This document shows positions 47,130 to 55,196 of a stretch of 64,000 bases of DNA, in pieces. A program made the translations under genes and the position numbers. The number at the start of each line of letters is the position of its first letter. Within the stretch, counting starts at the first letter, position 1. Source of the DNA: Salmonella enterica subsp. houtenae serovar Houten (lineage in GTDB: Bacteria > Pseudomonadota > Gammaproteobacteria > Enterobacterales > Enterobacteriaceae); assembly GCA_900478215.1 (NCBI GenBank), contig LS483478.1, positions 4,340,001-4,404,000 on the forward strand, read 5' to 3'. A model generated the notes under the pieces. The model was not told where the DNA came from, ran no database searches, and saw only the letters and a list, made by a program, of their open reading frames with translations.

Positions 47130-47420
47130 TCATCCTCCCCATGGGCCTGAGTCTTTATATCCCCAACCAGCAGGATTCTTCATACAGTCATGGTATAGAG
47201 AGGGGGACATTTTATCAGTTTGGGTTGCCTCATTGCGACAATAATCACTCGCCCCGGCACGTCCCCATCGAGTCCCTAAACCGTCGCCAAGCCCCCCACC
47301 ATTTACAGCATTAGCAACGCGTGTCGCCCCATCTACAACATGACCAATACCCGATAATGCTTCACCGAGGCCACCCGCACCACTGACTTTCTCCAGTTGT
47401 TCATCAGTAATTAGTAACAT
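47130..47420 (-). CDS. Microcin-like (class II bacteriocin) precursor peptide
   Basis: A 96-residue peptide starting at ATG 47420, eight bases after AGGAG. The N-terminus MLLITDEQLEKVSGAGG has the form of double-glycine leaders of class II microcins (hydrophobic positions, ..EL..VSG[GA]), with likely cleavage after GA (residue 15). The remainder is Gly-rich and amphipathic (GLGEALSGIGHVVDGATRVANAVNG), then polar with two cysteines, ending NPAGWGYKDSGPWGG. Such peptides are exported by CvaAB-type peptidase-ABC systems with TolC. No exporter or immunity gene is visible nearby, so it is either orphan or served in trans. The function is inference from leader and composition. Confidence 0.65.
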   Translation of the reverse strand: MLLITDEQLEKVSGAGGLGEALSGIGHVVDGATRVANAVNGGGLGDGLGTRWGRAGASDYCRNEATQTDKMSPSLYHDCMKNPAGWGYKDSGPWGG

Positions 47421-47647
47421 GAATCAGCTCCTATCTAATTGGAAAATAATTAACTGCAAGGGAGAAAATAATACATAGAAAATAACAACTCAAATCAGAA
47501 AGTGTTTGAAAAATTTTTTTTTGAAAAAAACACCAGACTTATGAAAAGTTATATCAATTTAAATTATAAAACTTTAATTACCACGTATAACCCAGGCACC
47601 TCCAATTCATTGGTGGCGATTTTTTTCGCCCCTGTAACCATCACGCC

Positions 47648-47944
47648 TCAGACGCGCCACACGCGCACGACTACACAGTGTAAATAGACCCGTTTTAGTT
47701 TCATGCATTTTTTTGAGTTACCGGCCAAATAATGGTGCTGTCGGTATTCCTCCGGTGTCATATTGTTCAGCGATTCATGCGGACGTTCACAGTTATATTC
47801 TGATAACCATTTTTCCGTGATTTCACGTACTTCATTCAGCATTCTGAACAGATAAAAATCGAGTATTTCTGTGCGGTATATCCTGTTAAAACGCTCAATG
47901 AACGCGTTCTGTGTCGGCTTATCCGGCATGTTCATCAGGCTAAT
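47648..47944 (-). pseudogene. IS3-family transposase (OrfB) C-terminal fragment
   Basis: The frame reads MPDKPTQNAFIERFNRIYR followed by TEILDFYLFRMLNEVREITEKWL and YNCERPHESLNNMTPEEYR. This is the last ~90 residues of the IS3-type DDE integrase core including the final Glu. The N-terminal two-thirds, OrfA and the left inverted repeat are absent; the fragment abuts the integrase remnant at about 47945. The right end may be near 47682. Confidence 0.85.
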
Positions 47945-47945
47945 C

Positions 47946-48501
47946 CAGTTGGATAAGTTTTCCGGGCAACATCCTATTCATGGACTGCCGCCACTGGTGG
48001 AAGCCAACCCGGAAATGACGTTTCTGGAGAAATCAGAAATCGAGAAGCTGTTAAGCGTTTTAGTTGGCGATGACTTGCTGGTCGCGCTTTTGTGCCTGAG
48101 CACTGGCGGAAGATGCCACACTGAAACCAGCACAGATAACAAGCTGCAGGGTTACCTTTTTGAAAACCAAAAACGGTAAAAAGCCAACCGTGCCGATTTC
48201 TGAGGAACTTGAGAAAAAAGTTAAAGAGGAGGCCAGCGCTAAATTGTTCAAAGTCGATTATGAGAAGTTTTGCGGGATTTTACGCAGAGTGAAACCTGAT
48301 ATACCACCCAATCAGGCAACTCACATCCTGCGACATACATTCGCAAGTCATTTCATGATGAATGGGGGCAACATAATTGCGCTGCAGCAGATTCTCGGGC
48401 ATCCGAGTATTCCGCAGACGATGGCCCAGGCGCATCTTGCGCCTGACTACCTGCAGAACGCCGTCGCACTGAATCCTCTTAATGGTGGAGTGATATTATA
48501 A
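47946..48501 (+). pseudogene. P2-type phage integrase remnant
   Basis: A tyrosine-recombinase C-terminal half in two frames. LPPLVEANPEMTFLEKSEIEKLLSVL...LLCLSTGGR (to ~48115) is followed, after a frameshift near 48110-48160, by KTKNGKKPTVPISEEL and the catalytic block HILRHTFASHFMMNGGNIIALQQILGH. The position of the nucleophile in P2 Int (TMAYAH) reads TMAQAH here, so the tyrosine is lost. The N-terminal half is missing, cut at the IS3 fragment. It lies next to the cpxP end, the probable attachment side. Confidence 0.85.
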
Positions 48502-48619
48502 ATTACCTCTTTGCGTGTCCACATAGTGTCCACACTCAGAGAATTTTAAAAGCGTTCCACACCGTTACATTTTCTTCTAAGCGTCTGTATTTACTTATAT
48601 TTTAAGGTAAGTGATTGAT

Positions 48620-48677
48620 AAAAAAAACCCCCACATCATGTGGGGGAAGACAGGGATGGTGTCTATGGCAAGGAAAA
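48620..48677 (-). ncRNA. cpxQ: CpxQ small RNA from the cpxP 3' end
   Basis: The minus strand reads TTTTCCTTGCCATAGACACC, continues to a CCCCCACA/TGTGGGGG hairpin and ends in T8. This is the sequence of CpxQ, the Hfq-dependent RNA released by RNase E from cpxP mRNA that represses extracytoplasmic proteins. The hairpin is also the cpxP terminator. The 5' end is placed at the known processing site from memory. Confidence 0.85.
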
Positions 48678-48685
48678 CAGGGTTG

Positions 48686-49186
48686 TTACTGGGAACGTGA
48701 GTTGCTACTACTCAATAATTTCAACGATGAACTTTTTTGCCATTGCGCCACGTCGCGCAGTTGCTCCATTCGTTGTTGATGCTTTTCATTCAAAACCGCT
48801 TGCTGCTCCGGCGTTAACAGGCGATACATCTGGTTACGCACGCGGGCCATTTCGACCTGGCGGGCAACCTGCTCTTGCGCCATTTTTTCTGCCTGAGCGC
48901 GCACAGCGCTTTCATCAAATTTTTCTGCGGTGACAAGCCGATGCATTGTCTCCATTTCGCTAACATTAACAGGAGGCTGTTCGTGCCTTGCCTGCTGCAT
49001 AAGATCTCGCATCTGCTGACGCTGATGTTCGGTTAAACTTATGCCGTCAAACATATGATTTTGCGCGCTACGCTGCGTGGCCCCGTCACCGGGGTGCCAG
49101 TTATCGCTTGTAACAACTTCAGCGGCGTGGCTTAAAGAACTGAATGCCAGCGTTGAGGCCATAACAGCAGCGGTAACTTTGCGCAT
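48686..49186 (-). CDS. cpxP: Periplasmic stress protein CpxP
   Basis: A 166-residue precursor with a ~21-residue signal peptide (SSLSHA-AEVV). The mature protein has the two LTxxQ-type repeats (ISLTEHQRQQMRDLM and LLTPEQQAVLNEKH) of the Spy/CpxP family. It binds the CpxA sensor domain and dampens signalling, and helps degrade misfolded pili. It is divergent from cpxRA with a perfect CpxR box between. Confidence 0.97.
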   Translation of the reverse strand: MRKVTAAVMASTLAFSSLSHAAEVVTSDNWHPGDGATQRSAQNHMFDGISLTEHQRQQMRDLMQQARHEQPPVNVSEMETMHRLVTAEKFDESAVRAQAEKMAQEQVARQVEMARVRNQMYRLLTPEQQAVLNEKHQQRMEQLRDVAQWQKSSSLKLLSSSNSRSQ

Positions 49187-49266
49187 CGCTTGCTCCCAAA
49201 ATCTTTTCTGTCGCGATTCAACGAGAGACAGTTTACGATTCGGGCTGCAAACATGCGTCAGGGGGT

Positions 49267-49281
49267 GTAAAACAACGTAAA
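49267..49281. promoter_or_regulatory. CpxR box
   Basis: GTAAA-N5-GTAAA is a perfect consensus in the 150-base cpxP-cpxR intergenic region. It should activate cpxP strongly and also cpxRA. Confidence 0.9.
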
Positions 49282-49336
49282 GTCATGGATTAGCGACGCC
49301 TGATGACGTAATTTCTGCCTCGGAGGTACGTAAACA

Positions 49337-50035
49337 ATGAATAAAATCCTGTTAGTTGATGATGACCGAGAGCTGACTTCCCTGTTAAAAGAGCTCCTCG
49401 AAATGGAAGGTTTTAATGTTCTGGTGGCCCACGACGGCGAGCAGGCGCTTGAGCTTTTGGATGACAGCATCGATTTACTTTTGCTTGACGTCATGATGCC
49501 AAAGAAAAACGGTATCGATACGTTGAAAGCGCTTCGCCAGACACACCAGACGCCTGTCATTATGCTGACCGCACGAGGCAGTGAGCTGGATCGCGTTCTC
49601 GGCCTTGAGCTGGGCGCGGACGACTATTTACCCAAACCGTTTAACGACCGCGAACTGGTGGCACGCATCAGAGCTATTTTGCGCCGCTCCCACTGGAGCG
49701 AACAGCAGCAGAGCAGCGACAACGGTTCACCGACGCTGGAAGTCGATGCGCTAAGCCTTAATCCGGGCCGTCAGGAAGCCAGCTTCGATGGACAGACGCT
49801 GGAATTGACGGGTACGGAATTCACCCTGCTCTATTTGCTGGCTCAGCACCTCGGTCAGGTGGTTTCCCGTGAACATTTAAGCCAGGAAGTGCTGGGTAAG
49901 CGTCTGACGCCGTTCGATCGCGCTATTGATATGCATATTTCTAACCTACGTCGCAAACTACCGGAACGTAAAGACGGTCATCCGTGGTTTAAAACATTGC
50001 GCGGCCGCGGCTATCTGATGGTTTCCGCTTCATGA
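49337..50035 (+). CDS. cpxR: Envelope-stress response regulator CpxR
   Basis: A 232-residue OmpR-family regulator. The receiver domain has the phosphorylatable Asp in LLLLDVMMPKKNG (about residue 51) and the conserved Lys in YLPKPFNDREL. The winged-helix domain ends GRGYLMVSAS. Its stop overlaps the cpxA ATG by four bases, so translation is coupled. Confidence 0.98.
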   Translation: MNKILLVDDDRELTSLLKELLEMEGFNVLVAHDGEQALELLDDSIDLLLLDVMMPKKNGIDTLKALRQTHQTPVIMLTARGSELDRVLGLELGADDYLPKPFNDRELVARIRAILRRSHWSEQQQSSDNGSPTLEVDALSLNPGRQEASFDGQTLELTGTEFTLLYLLAQHLGQVVSREHLSQEVLGKRLTPFDRAIDMHISNLRRKLPERKDGHPWFKTLRGRGYLMVSAS

Positions 50036-51405
50036 TAGGAAGTTTAACCGCGCGCATCTTCGCCATTTTCTGGTTGACGCTGGCGCTGGTGCTAATGCTG
50101 GTACTGATGTTGCCCAAGCTCGATTCACGCCAGATGACCGAGCTGATGGACAGCGAACAGCGCCAGGGATTAATGATAGAGCAACATGTAGAAGCTGAAC
50201 TGGCGAACGATCCGCCCAACGATCTGATGTGGTGGCGTCGCCTGTTCCGCGCGATCGATAAGTGGGCGCCGCCTGGACAGCGGTTATTACTGGTGACCTC
50301 TGAAGGACGCGTGATCGGCGCTGAACGCAGTGAAATGCAGATCATTCGTAACTTCATTGGTCAGGCGGATAACGCCGATCATCCGCAGAAGAAAAAATAT
50401 GGCCGCGTAGAGATGGTGGGGCCGTTCTCCGTTCGCGACGGAGAGGACAATTACCAGCTTTACCTGATTCGACCGGCCAGCAGTTCGCAATCCGATTTTA
50501 TTAATCTGCTGTTTGACCGCCCGCTCCTGTTGCTCATTGTCACGATGCTGGTCAGTTCGCCGCTCTTGCTATGGCTGGCGTGGAGTCTGGCAAAACCGGC
50601 GCGTAAGTTGAAAAACGCGGCTGATGAAGTGGCGCAAGGCAACCTGCGTCAGCACCCGGAGCTGGAGGCTGGCCCGCAGGAGTTCCTCGCCGCTGGCGCC
50701 AGTTTTAACCAGATGGTGACGGCGCTGGAACGGATGATGACCTCGCAGCAGCGTTTGCTGTCAGACATCTCCCACGAGCTGCGAACGCCCCTTACGCGCC
50801 TGCAACTGGGTACCGCGCTGCTGCGTCGTCGTGGCGGCGAAAGCAAAGAGCTGGAGCGTATTGAAACCGAAGCGCAGCGTCTGGACAGCATGATCAATGA
50901 CCTGCTGGTGATGTCGCGTAACCAACAGAAAAACGCGCTGGTCAGCGAAACGATGAAAGCCAATCAGCTATGGGGCGAAGTGCTGGATAACGCCGCCTTT
51001 GAAGCCGAACAGATGGGCAAATCGTTAACGGTAAATTATCCGCCGGGGCCGTGGCCGCTCTATGGCAACCCGAACGCGCTGGAAAGCGCGCTGGAAAATA
51101 TTGTCCGTAACGCGTTGCGTTATTCACACACGAAGATTGAAGTCGGCTTCTCGGTAGATAAAGACGGTATTACAATCACGGTCGATGACGACGGTCCGGG
51201 CGTCAGCCCTGAAGACAGAGAGCAGATCTTCCGTCCGTTCTATCGCACCGATGAGGCGCGCGACCGTGAATCCGGCGGTACTGGCCTGGGTCTGGCGATT
51301 GTCGAAACCGCCATTCAACAACATCGCGGTTGGGTGAAAGCGGACGACAGCCCGCTGGGAGGATTGCGGCTAGTAATCTGGCTGCCGCTGTATAAACGCT
51401 CTTAA
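50032..51405 (+). CDS. cpxA: Envelope-stress sensor histidine kinase CpxA
   Basis: A 457-residue two-membrane-helix sensor kinase. TM1 (~7-29), a periplasmic PAS-like domain (~30-163), TM2 (~164-185) and HAMP precede the H box SDISHELRTPLTRL (His at ~248). The N, G1 and G2 boxes are NIVRNALRYSHT, DDGPGVSPED and GTGLGLAIVE. All catalytic boxes are present. Confidence 0.98.
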   Translation: MIGSLTARIFAIFWLTLALVLMLVLMLPKLDSRQMTELMDSEQRQGLMIEQHVEAELANDPPNDLMWWRRLFRAIDKWAPPGQRLLLVTSEGRVIGAERSEMQIIRNFIGQADNADHPQKKKYGRVEMVGPFSVRDGEDNYQLYLIRPASSSQSDFINLLFDRPLLLLIVTMLVSSPLLLWLAWSLAKPARKLKNAADEVAQGNLRQHPELEAGPQEFLAAGASFNQMVTALERMMTSQQRLLSDISHELRTPLTRLQLGTALLRRRGGESKELERIETEAQRLDSMINDLLVMSRNQQKNALVSETMKANQLWGEVLDNAAFEAEQMGKSLTVNYPPGPWPLYGNPNALESALENIVRNALRYSHTKIEVGFSVDKDGITITVDDDGPGVSPEDREQIFRPFYRTDEARDRESGGTGLGLAIVETAIQQHRGWVKADDSPLGGLRLVIWLPLYKRS

Positions 51406-51438
51406 TTGCGCTGCCGGGCATTAAACCCGGCAGGCAAT

Positions 51439-52113
51439 TTATTTTCCCCACAAACGGCGAGAATTGTCTTCGATCTTACCGTTTATACGACGCTTCTGCA
51501 TCGTTCTGGTCCAGCTTTTCGATAAGCCTGCTGCCGACAGTAAACGGTGATACTGCGAATCATCAAATGGCATATGCCAGGCAATGGCTATCGCCTCCTG
51601 CACGCTGACATCGCTCACGCGGGAAACCAACTCCAGCGGCGCATCTGTCTCGACCCTGCCTGGCGCTATCACGCCGTAGAGCCAGCCGGTTTTACCCACG
51701 TTTTGCATCTGGCTGGCCATGTCGCTAATCGCAAAATGGTAATTGAGCTTATAGCACGGCGAACGCGGCTGCGTCACCTGAATGAGCGCCTCTCCCCAGC
51801 GAAAAATATCGCCAATATAGACATTTTCCTCAGTCAACCCCTCAGTAGAGAGGTTCTCACCAAAAGCGGGGGCGATAAATAACTCAGCCTGCTCCCCAAA
51901 CGCTTGTCTCCAGTACTGATAGTGTTCACGCGGATAGTGGCACAGCGCGCGATCGGGCCCACCGTGAATTTTTTTCTCCGCCTGCTCATCGCCTACCAGA
52001 CCCAGGTCCGTCAGCATCAGTCCGCCATCAACCTGCACTTTCGCGATAGCGCTGGGGCGGCTTCCCGCGTAATCCTGAATTTTGCCTGTAAAAACATCGA
52101 CAGAATATCGCAT
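51439..52113 (-). CDS. yiiM: MOSC-domain protein YiiM (6-N-hydroxylaminopurine resistance)
   Basis: A 224-residue protein with an N-terminal beta-barrel-like region and a MOSC domain (KIHGGPDRALCHYP, GENLSTEGLTEENVYIGD, QPRSPCYKL with the molybdenum-cofactor cysteine). Its relatives reduce N-hydroxylated base analogues using a molybdenum cofactor. I start at ATG 52113 behind GGGAGAGGA; the longer frame to 52152 lacks support. Confidence 0.93.
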   Translation of the reverse strand: MRYSVDVFTGKIQDYAGSRPSAIAKVQVDGGLMLTDLGLVGDEQAEKKIHGGPDRALCHYPREHYQYWRQAFGEQAELFIAPAFGENLSTEGLTEENVYIGDIFRWGEALIQVTQPRSPCYKLNYHFAISDMASQMQNVGKTGWLYGVIAPGRVETDAPLELVSRVSDVSVQEAIAIAWHMPFDDSQYHRLLSAAGLSKSWTRTMQKRRINGKIEDNSRRLWGK

Positions 52114-52230
52114 CTGTTCCCTCTCCCAACAAATTCCCCCATTACACCACATTTATTTTACCCCAGTCGCTCAAAATAAGAGCACGGTTCACATGAAGCA
52201 TAGATACACGTGATATCAATGGCGTTTATT

Positions 52231-52249
52231 TTTGAAATATAATTTCAAA
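52231..52249. promoter_or_regulatory. KdgR-like operator before the aldolase remnant
   Basis: TTTGAAATATAATTTCAAA has perfect 8-base arms and fits the KdgR pattern TGAAA-N5-TTTCA. It lies 16 bases before the GTG start. Confidence 0.6.
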
Positions 52250-52264
52250 TAAGGAATCGACAAC

Positions 52265-52687
52265 GTGACTGGTCAATCGCAATTTGCTGGCGTCTGGTGG
52301 CCTTCCATTACGCCAATGGACAATGACGGCAGGCTCGATCTCAACGGTCTGAGCCAACATCTCAAACGCCTTACCGAGGCCAAAATTGACGTGATTTTGC
52401 TGATGGGCAGCATCGGGGAATTTGCCTCCTTTACGTTCGAAGAGAGACTGCATCTGATCCGCAAAGTCCGCGCTATGAGCTCGCTGAAGATGGTCGCCAA
52501 CGTCTCATCCACCAGCCAGAATGATATTCTGTTGATGGCGAAGGAAGCATTTAAGCAGAGCGACCTGGCGGCGCTTCGCGATATTCAGGACCAGATTGGC
52601 ACCTACATGTCCCTCTACGCCATCGGCGAAGATTTTGTCACCACTATCAAAACTGTGGTATCGCGTAAGTTTGGCTATTGCAGCGGC
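52265..52687 (+). pseudogene. DHDPS/NAL-family aldolase, large internal deletion
   Basis: Starts at GTG 52265 and gives FAGVWWPSITPMDNDGRLDLNGLSQHL and the substrate loop LMGSIGEFASFTFEERL, the N-terminal third of a dihydrodipicolinate synthase/keto-acid aldolase family member. At about residue 97-98 it jumps to what looks like the C-terminal part (DLAALRDIQDQIGTYMSLYAIGEDFVTTIKTVVSRKFGYCSG), so about half the barrel including the Schiff-base lysine is missing. At ~52685 it runs into antisense kdgT. With a KdgR-like site in front it was probably a 2-keto-3-deoxy-acid aldolase; now inactive. Confidence 0.8.
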
Positions 52688-53018
52688 GTGGACAACCCGG
52701 CGAAGAATCCGACTCCCACCCCATGCTCCGGTAGAATGTGCGAGGCAATTGCCGCAACCACCCACGCCACCAGAATCTTGGTTATTACTAACGTGCCTGA
52801 TTTACGCAGCACGGTGCTGGTAGCGCTGCGTTTGATCGATGCCCCCATGTAAAAGAACCAGACCGCCAGAATGGGCACCGTACCGGTGATCATACGTTGG
52901 TAAATGAGCCGAAGTATTTCCCGGCGTCGGGTGAAAAGATGTGACATAGCGCGCCCAGAAAAAGTGGCACCAACATCATACCGTCCGGGATTTTCTCTAT
53001 AGTACGTTTGATCTGCAT
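52685..53018 (-). pseudogene. kdgT: 2-keto-3-deoxygluconate permease KdgT, truncated and frameshifted
   Basis: From ATG 53018 it reads MQIKRTIEKIPDGMMLVPLF to YFGSFTN, then a single-base loss near 52896 shifts the frame. The other frame continues MITGTVPILAVWFF to VGFFAGLST and stops where the deletion has joined it to the aldolase remnant (~52685). Only about 105 of ~327 residues remain. Position between sodA and yiiM is that of E. coli kdgT. Confidence 0.92.
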
Positions 53019-53147
53019 TTCTATCACCTGTAGACATAAAAATAGGGCAATTTTTATGGGCGACTGCACCTTGCTTTTGAGAGACGCTCGCCTTGATGAA
53101 AAGAAGAGAGACATTCAGAGAGGCTATAAAAGTGATCCCATCATCAT

Positions 53148-53166
53148 AATAAAACATCATTTCAAT
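53148..53166. promoter_or_regulatory. KdgR-like operator upstream of kdgT remnant
   Basis: AATAAAACATCATTTCAAT fits TGAAA-N5-TTTCA with one mismatch and lies about 130 bases before the kdgT ATG. Confidence 0.5.
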
Positions 53167-53201
53167 ATAATTGTATTATTGCTTCACTTTTATTTTGATC
53201 A

Positions 53202-53234
53202 AAAAAACCCCCACAAACATCGCTTGCAGGGGCG
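53202..53234 (-). terminator. sodA terminator
   Basis: Minus strand CCCCTGCAAG...GTGGGGG followed by T7, immediately after the sodA stop. Confidence 0.75.
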
Positions 53235-53251
53235 TTATTAAAGCGTAAAAC

Positions 53252-53872
53252 TTATTTTTTCGCGGCGAAACGTGCAGCCGCTTCATCCCAGTTCACCACG
53301 TTCCAGAATTCTTTGATATAGTCCGGGCGGCGGTTCTGGAATTTCAGGTAGTAAGCATGTTCCCACACGTCCAGTCCCACGATCGGGAAGCCGGAAGCGC
53401 CAGAGATAGCCTCGCCCATCAGCGGAGAGTCCTGGTTAGCGGTAGAAACAACAGCCAGTTTATCGCCTTTCAGTACCAGCCATGCCCAGCCGGAACCAAA
53501 ACGGCTGGCGGCCGCTTTTTCAAACTCTTCTTTGAATTTCTCAACAGAGTCGAAATCACGCTCGATCGCCGCTTTCAGATCGCCCTGCAGAGTGGTGCCT
53601 TTTTTTAGCCCCTTCCAGAACAGGCTGTGGTTAGCGTGGCCGCCTGCGTTATTACGTAGCACGGTTTTTTTGTCCGCAGGCACCTGGTCCAGCTTAGTAA
53701 TCAGTTCTTCAACCGGCAGGTTAGCAAACTCAGGCAGGCTTTCCAGCGCCGCATTAGCATTGTTGACATAGGTTTGGTGGTGTTTGGTGTGGTGAATCTC
53801 CATCGTCTGCTTATCGAAATGCGGTTCCAGTGCATCATAAGCGTACGGCAGGGATGGCAGTGTGTAACTCAT
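53252..53872 (-). CDS. sodA: Manganese superoxide dismutase SodA
   Basis: A 206-residue cytoplasmic enzyme. The manganese ligands lie in EIHHTKHHQTYV (His27), NHSLFWKGL (His82) and the DVWEHAYY block (Asp and His). ATG 53872 gives MSYTLPSLPYAYDALEPHFD; the frame to 53884 is longer by four residues only. A Fur-type box lies upstream. Confidence 0.98.
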   Translation of the reverse strand: MSYTLPSLPYAYDALEPHFDKQTMEIHHTKHHQTYVNNANAALESLPEFANLPVEELITKLDQVPADKKTVLRNNAGGHANHSLFWKGLKKGTTLQGDLKAAIERDFDSVEKFKEEFEKAAASRFGSGWAWLVLKGDKLAVVSTANQDSPLMGEAISGASGFPIVGLDVWEHAYYLKFQNRRPDYIKEFWNVVNWDEAAARFAAKK

Positions 53873-53946
53873 AATCATCTCCATTATTGTCGAGCGGCAC
53901 AGTGTTAACGCCGCGTAAGCAGTTGGTTCATTATAGTTAATTAAAT

Positions 53947-53965
53947 GATATTGAAAATGATTATC
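53947..53965 (-). promoter_or_regulatory. Fur box upstream of sodA
   Basis: GATATTGAAAATGATTATC matches the 19-base Fur consensus at most positions and lies about 75 bases before the sodA start. Fur repression of sodA is established in E. coli. Confidence 0.7.
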
Positions 53966-54161
53966 AATGCCGTACTTTTTACAGGGTTTTAATCATTCGA
54001 GCCATGACAAAAGATGTGAGCCGAATCACCCACTTAACGCAATGATTGCCAACATACGCAAAATGGCGGCAATCGTTGAAAGGTGAATACCCTGCGTAAT
54101 TTTTAAACTCGTTAGGTCGGAGGGGTCATTACCGACGATAAAAAATAACGAGGATTAAGTC

Positions 54162-55196
54162 ATGAGTAACGCGATTACGATGGGTATTTTTTGGCATTTG
54201 ATAGGTGCGGCTAGTGCAGCCTGCTTCTATGCCCCGTTCAAACAAGTGAAACAGTGGTCATGGGAAACCATGTGGTCAGTGGGCGGCATTGTCTCCTGGC
54301 TTATTCTGCCGTGGGTAATTAGCGCCCTGTTACTGCCTGATTTCTGGGCCTATTATGGACAGTTTAACCTCTCCACCCTTTTACCGGTTTTTCTGTTCGG
54401 CGCCATGTGGGGCATCGGCAATATTAATTACGGTCTGACCATGCGTTATCTCGGGATGTCGATGGGTATCGGCATCGCTATCGGCATTACGCTTATCGTC
54501 GGCACGCTGATGACGCCTATCATCAACGGTAACTTCGATGTGTTAATCCATACCGAAGGGGGACGCATGACGCTGCTTGGCGTCTTTGTCGCGCTGATCG
54601 GCGTCGGGATTGTGACGCGCGCCGGACAGTTAAAAGAACGCAAAATGGGCATTAAAGCGGAGGAGTTCAATCTGAAGAAAGGGCTTCTGCTGGCAGTGAT
54701 GTGCGGCATTTTCTCGGCAGGGATGTCTTTTGCCATGAACGCCGCTAAACCGATGCATGAGGCTGCGGCCGCGCTTGGCGTTGACCCGCTCTATGCCGCG
54801 CTGCCGAGCTACGTGGTGATTATGGGCGGCGGCGCACTGGTTAACCTCGGCTTCTGTTTTATCCGTCTGGCAAAAGTACAAAATCTATCGATAAAAGCCG
54901 ACTTCTCGCTGGCAAGGCCGTTGATTATCAGCAATATTCTGCTGTCCGCGCTTGGCGGCCTGATGTGGTACCTACAGTTCTTTTTCTATGCCTGGGGTCA
55001 CGCGCGCATTCCGGCGCAATATGACTACATGAGTTGGATGTTGCATATGAGCTTCTATGTGCTGTGCGGGGGGCTTGTCGGCCTGGTACTAAAAGAGTGG
55101 AAAAATGCTGGGCGCCGTCCCGTTGGCGTATTAAGCCTCGGCTGCGTGGTAATTATTATCGCGGCGAATATTGTCGGTTTAGGCATGGCCAGCTAA
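54162..55196 (+). CDS. rhaT: L-rhamnose-proton symporter RhaT
   Basis: A 344-residue inner-membrane carrier with ten hydrophobic helices, in the DMT superfamily. The opening FWHLIGAASAACFYAPFKQVKQWSWET and GAMWGIGNINYGLTMRYLG match E. coli RhaT. ATG 54162 follows GAGGATTAAG. It converges with rhaR, the stops overlapping by four bases. Confidence 0.97.
   Translation: MSNAITMGIFWHLIGAASAACFYAPFKQVKQWSWETMWSVGGIVSWLILPWVISALLLPDFWAYYGQFNLSTLLPVFLFGAMWGIGNINYGLTMRYLGMSMGIGIAIGITLIVGTLMTPIINGNFDVLIHTEGGRMTLLGVFVALIGVGIVTRAGQLKERKMGIKAEEFNLKKGLLLAVMCGIFSAGMSFAMNAAKPMHEAAAALGVDPLYAALPSYVVIMGGGALVNLGFCFIRLAKVQNLSIKADFSLARPLIISNILLSALGGLMWYLQFFFYAWGHARIPAQYDYMSWMLHMSFYVLCGGLVGLVLKEWKNAGRRPVGVLSLGCVVIIIAANIVGLGMAS

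Noticed and set aside
47502..47687. 61-residue plus-strand frame between the microcin-like gene and the IS3 fragment, considered as an immunity gene
   Set aside because: It is on the other strand, has no membrane segment or plausible start, and ends in the IS fragment edge.
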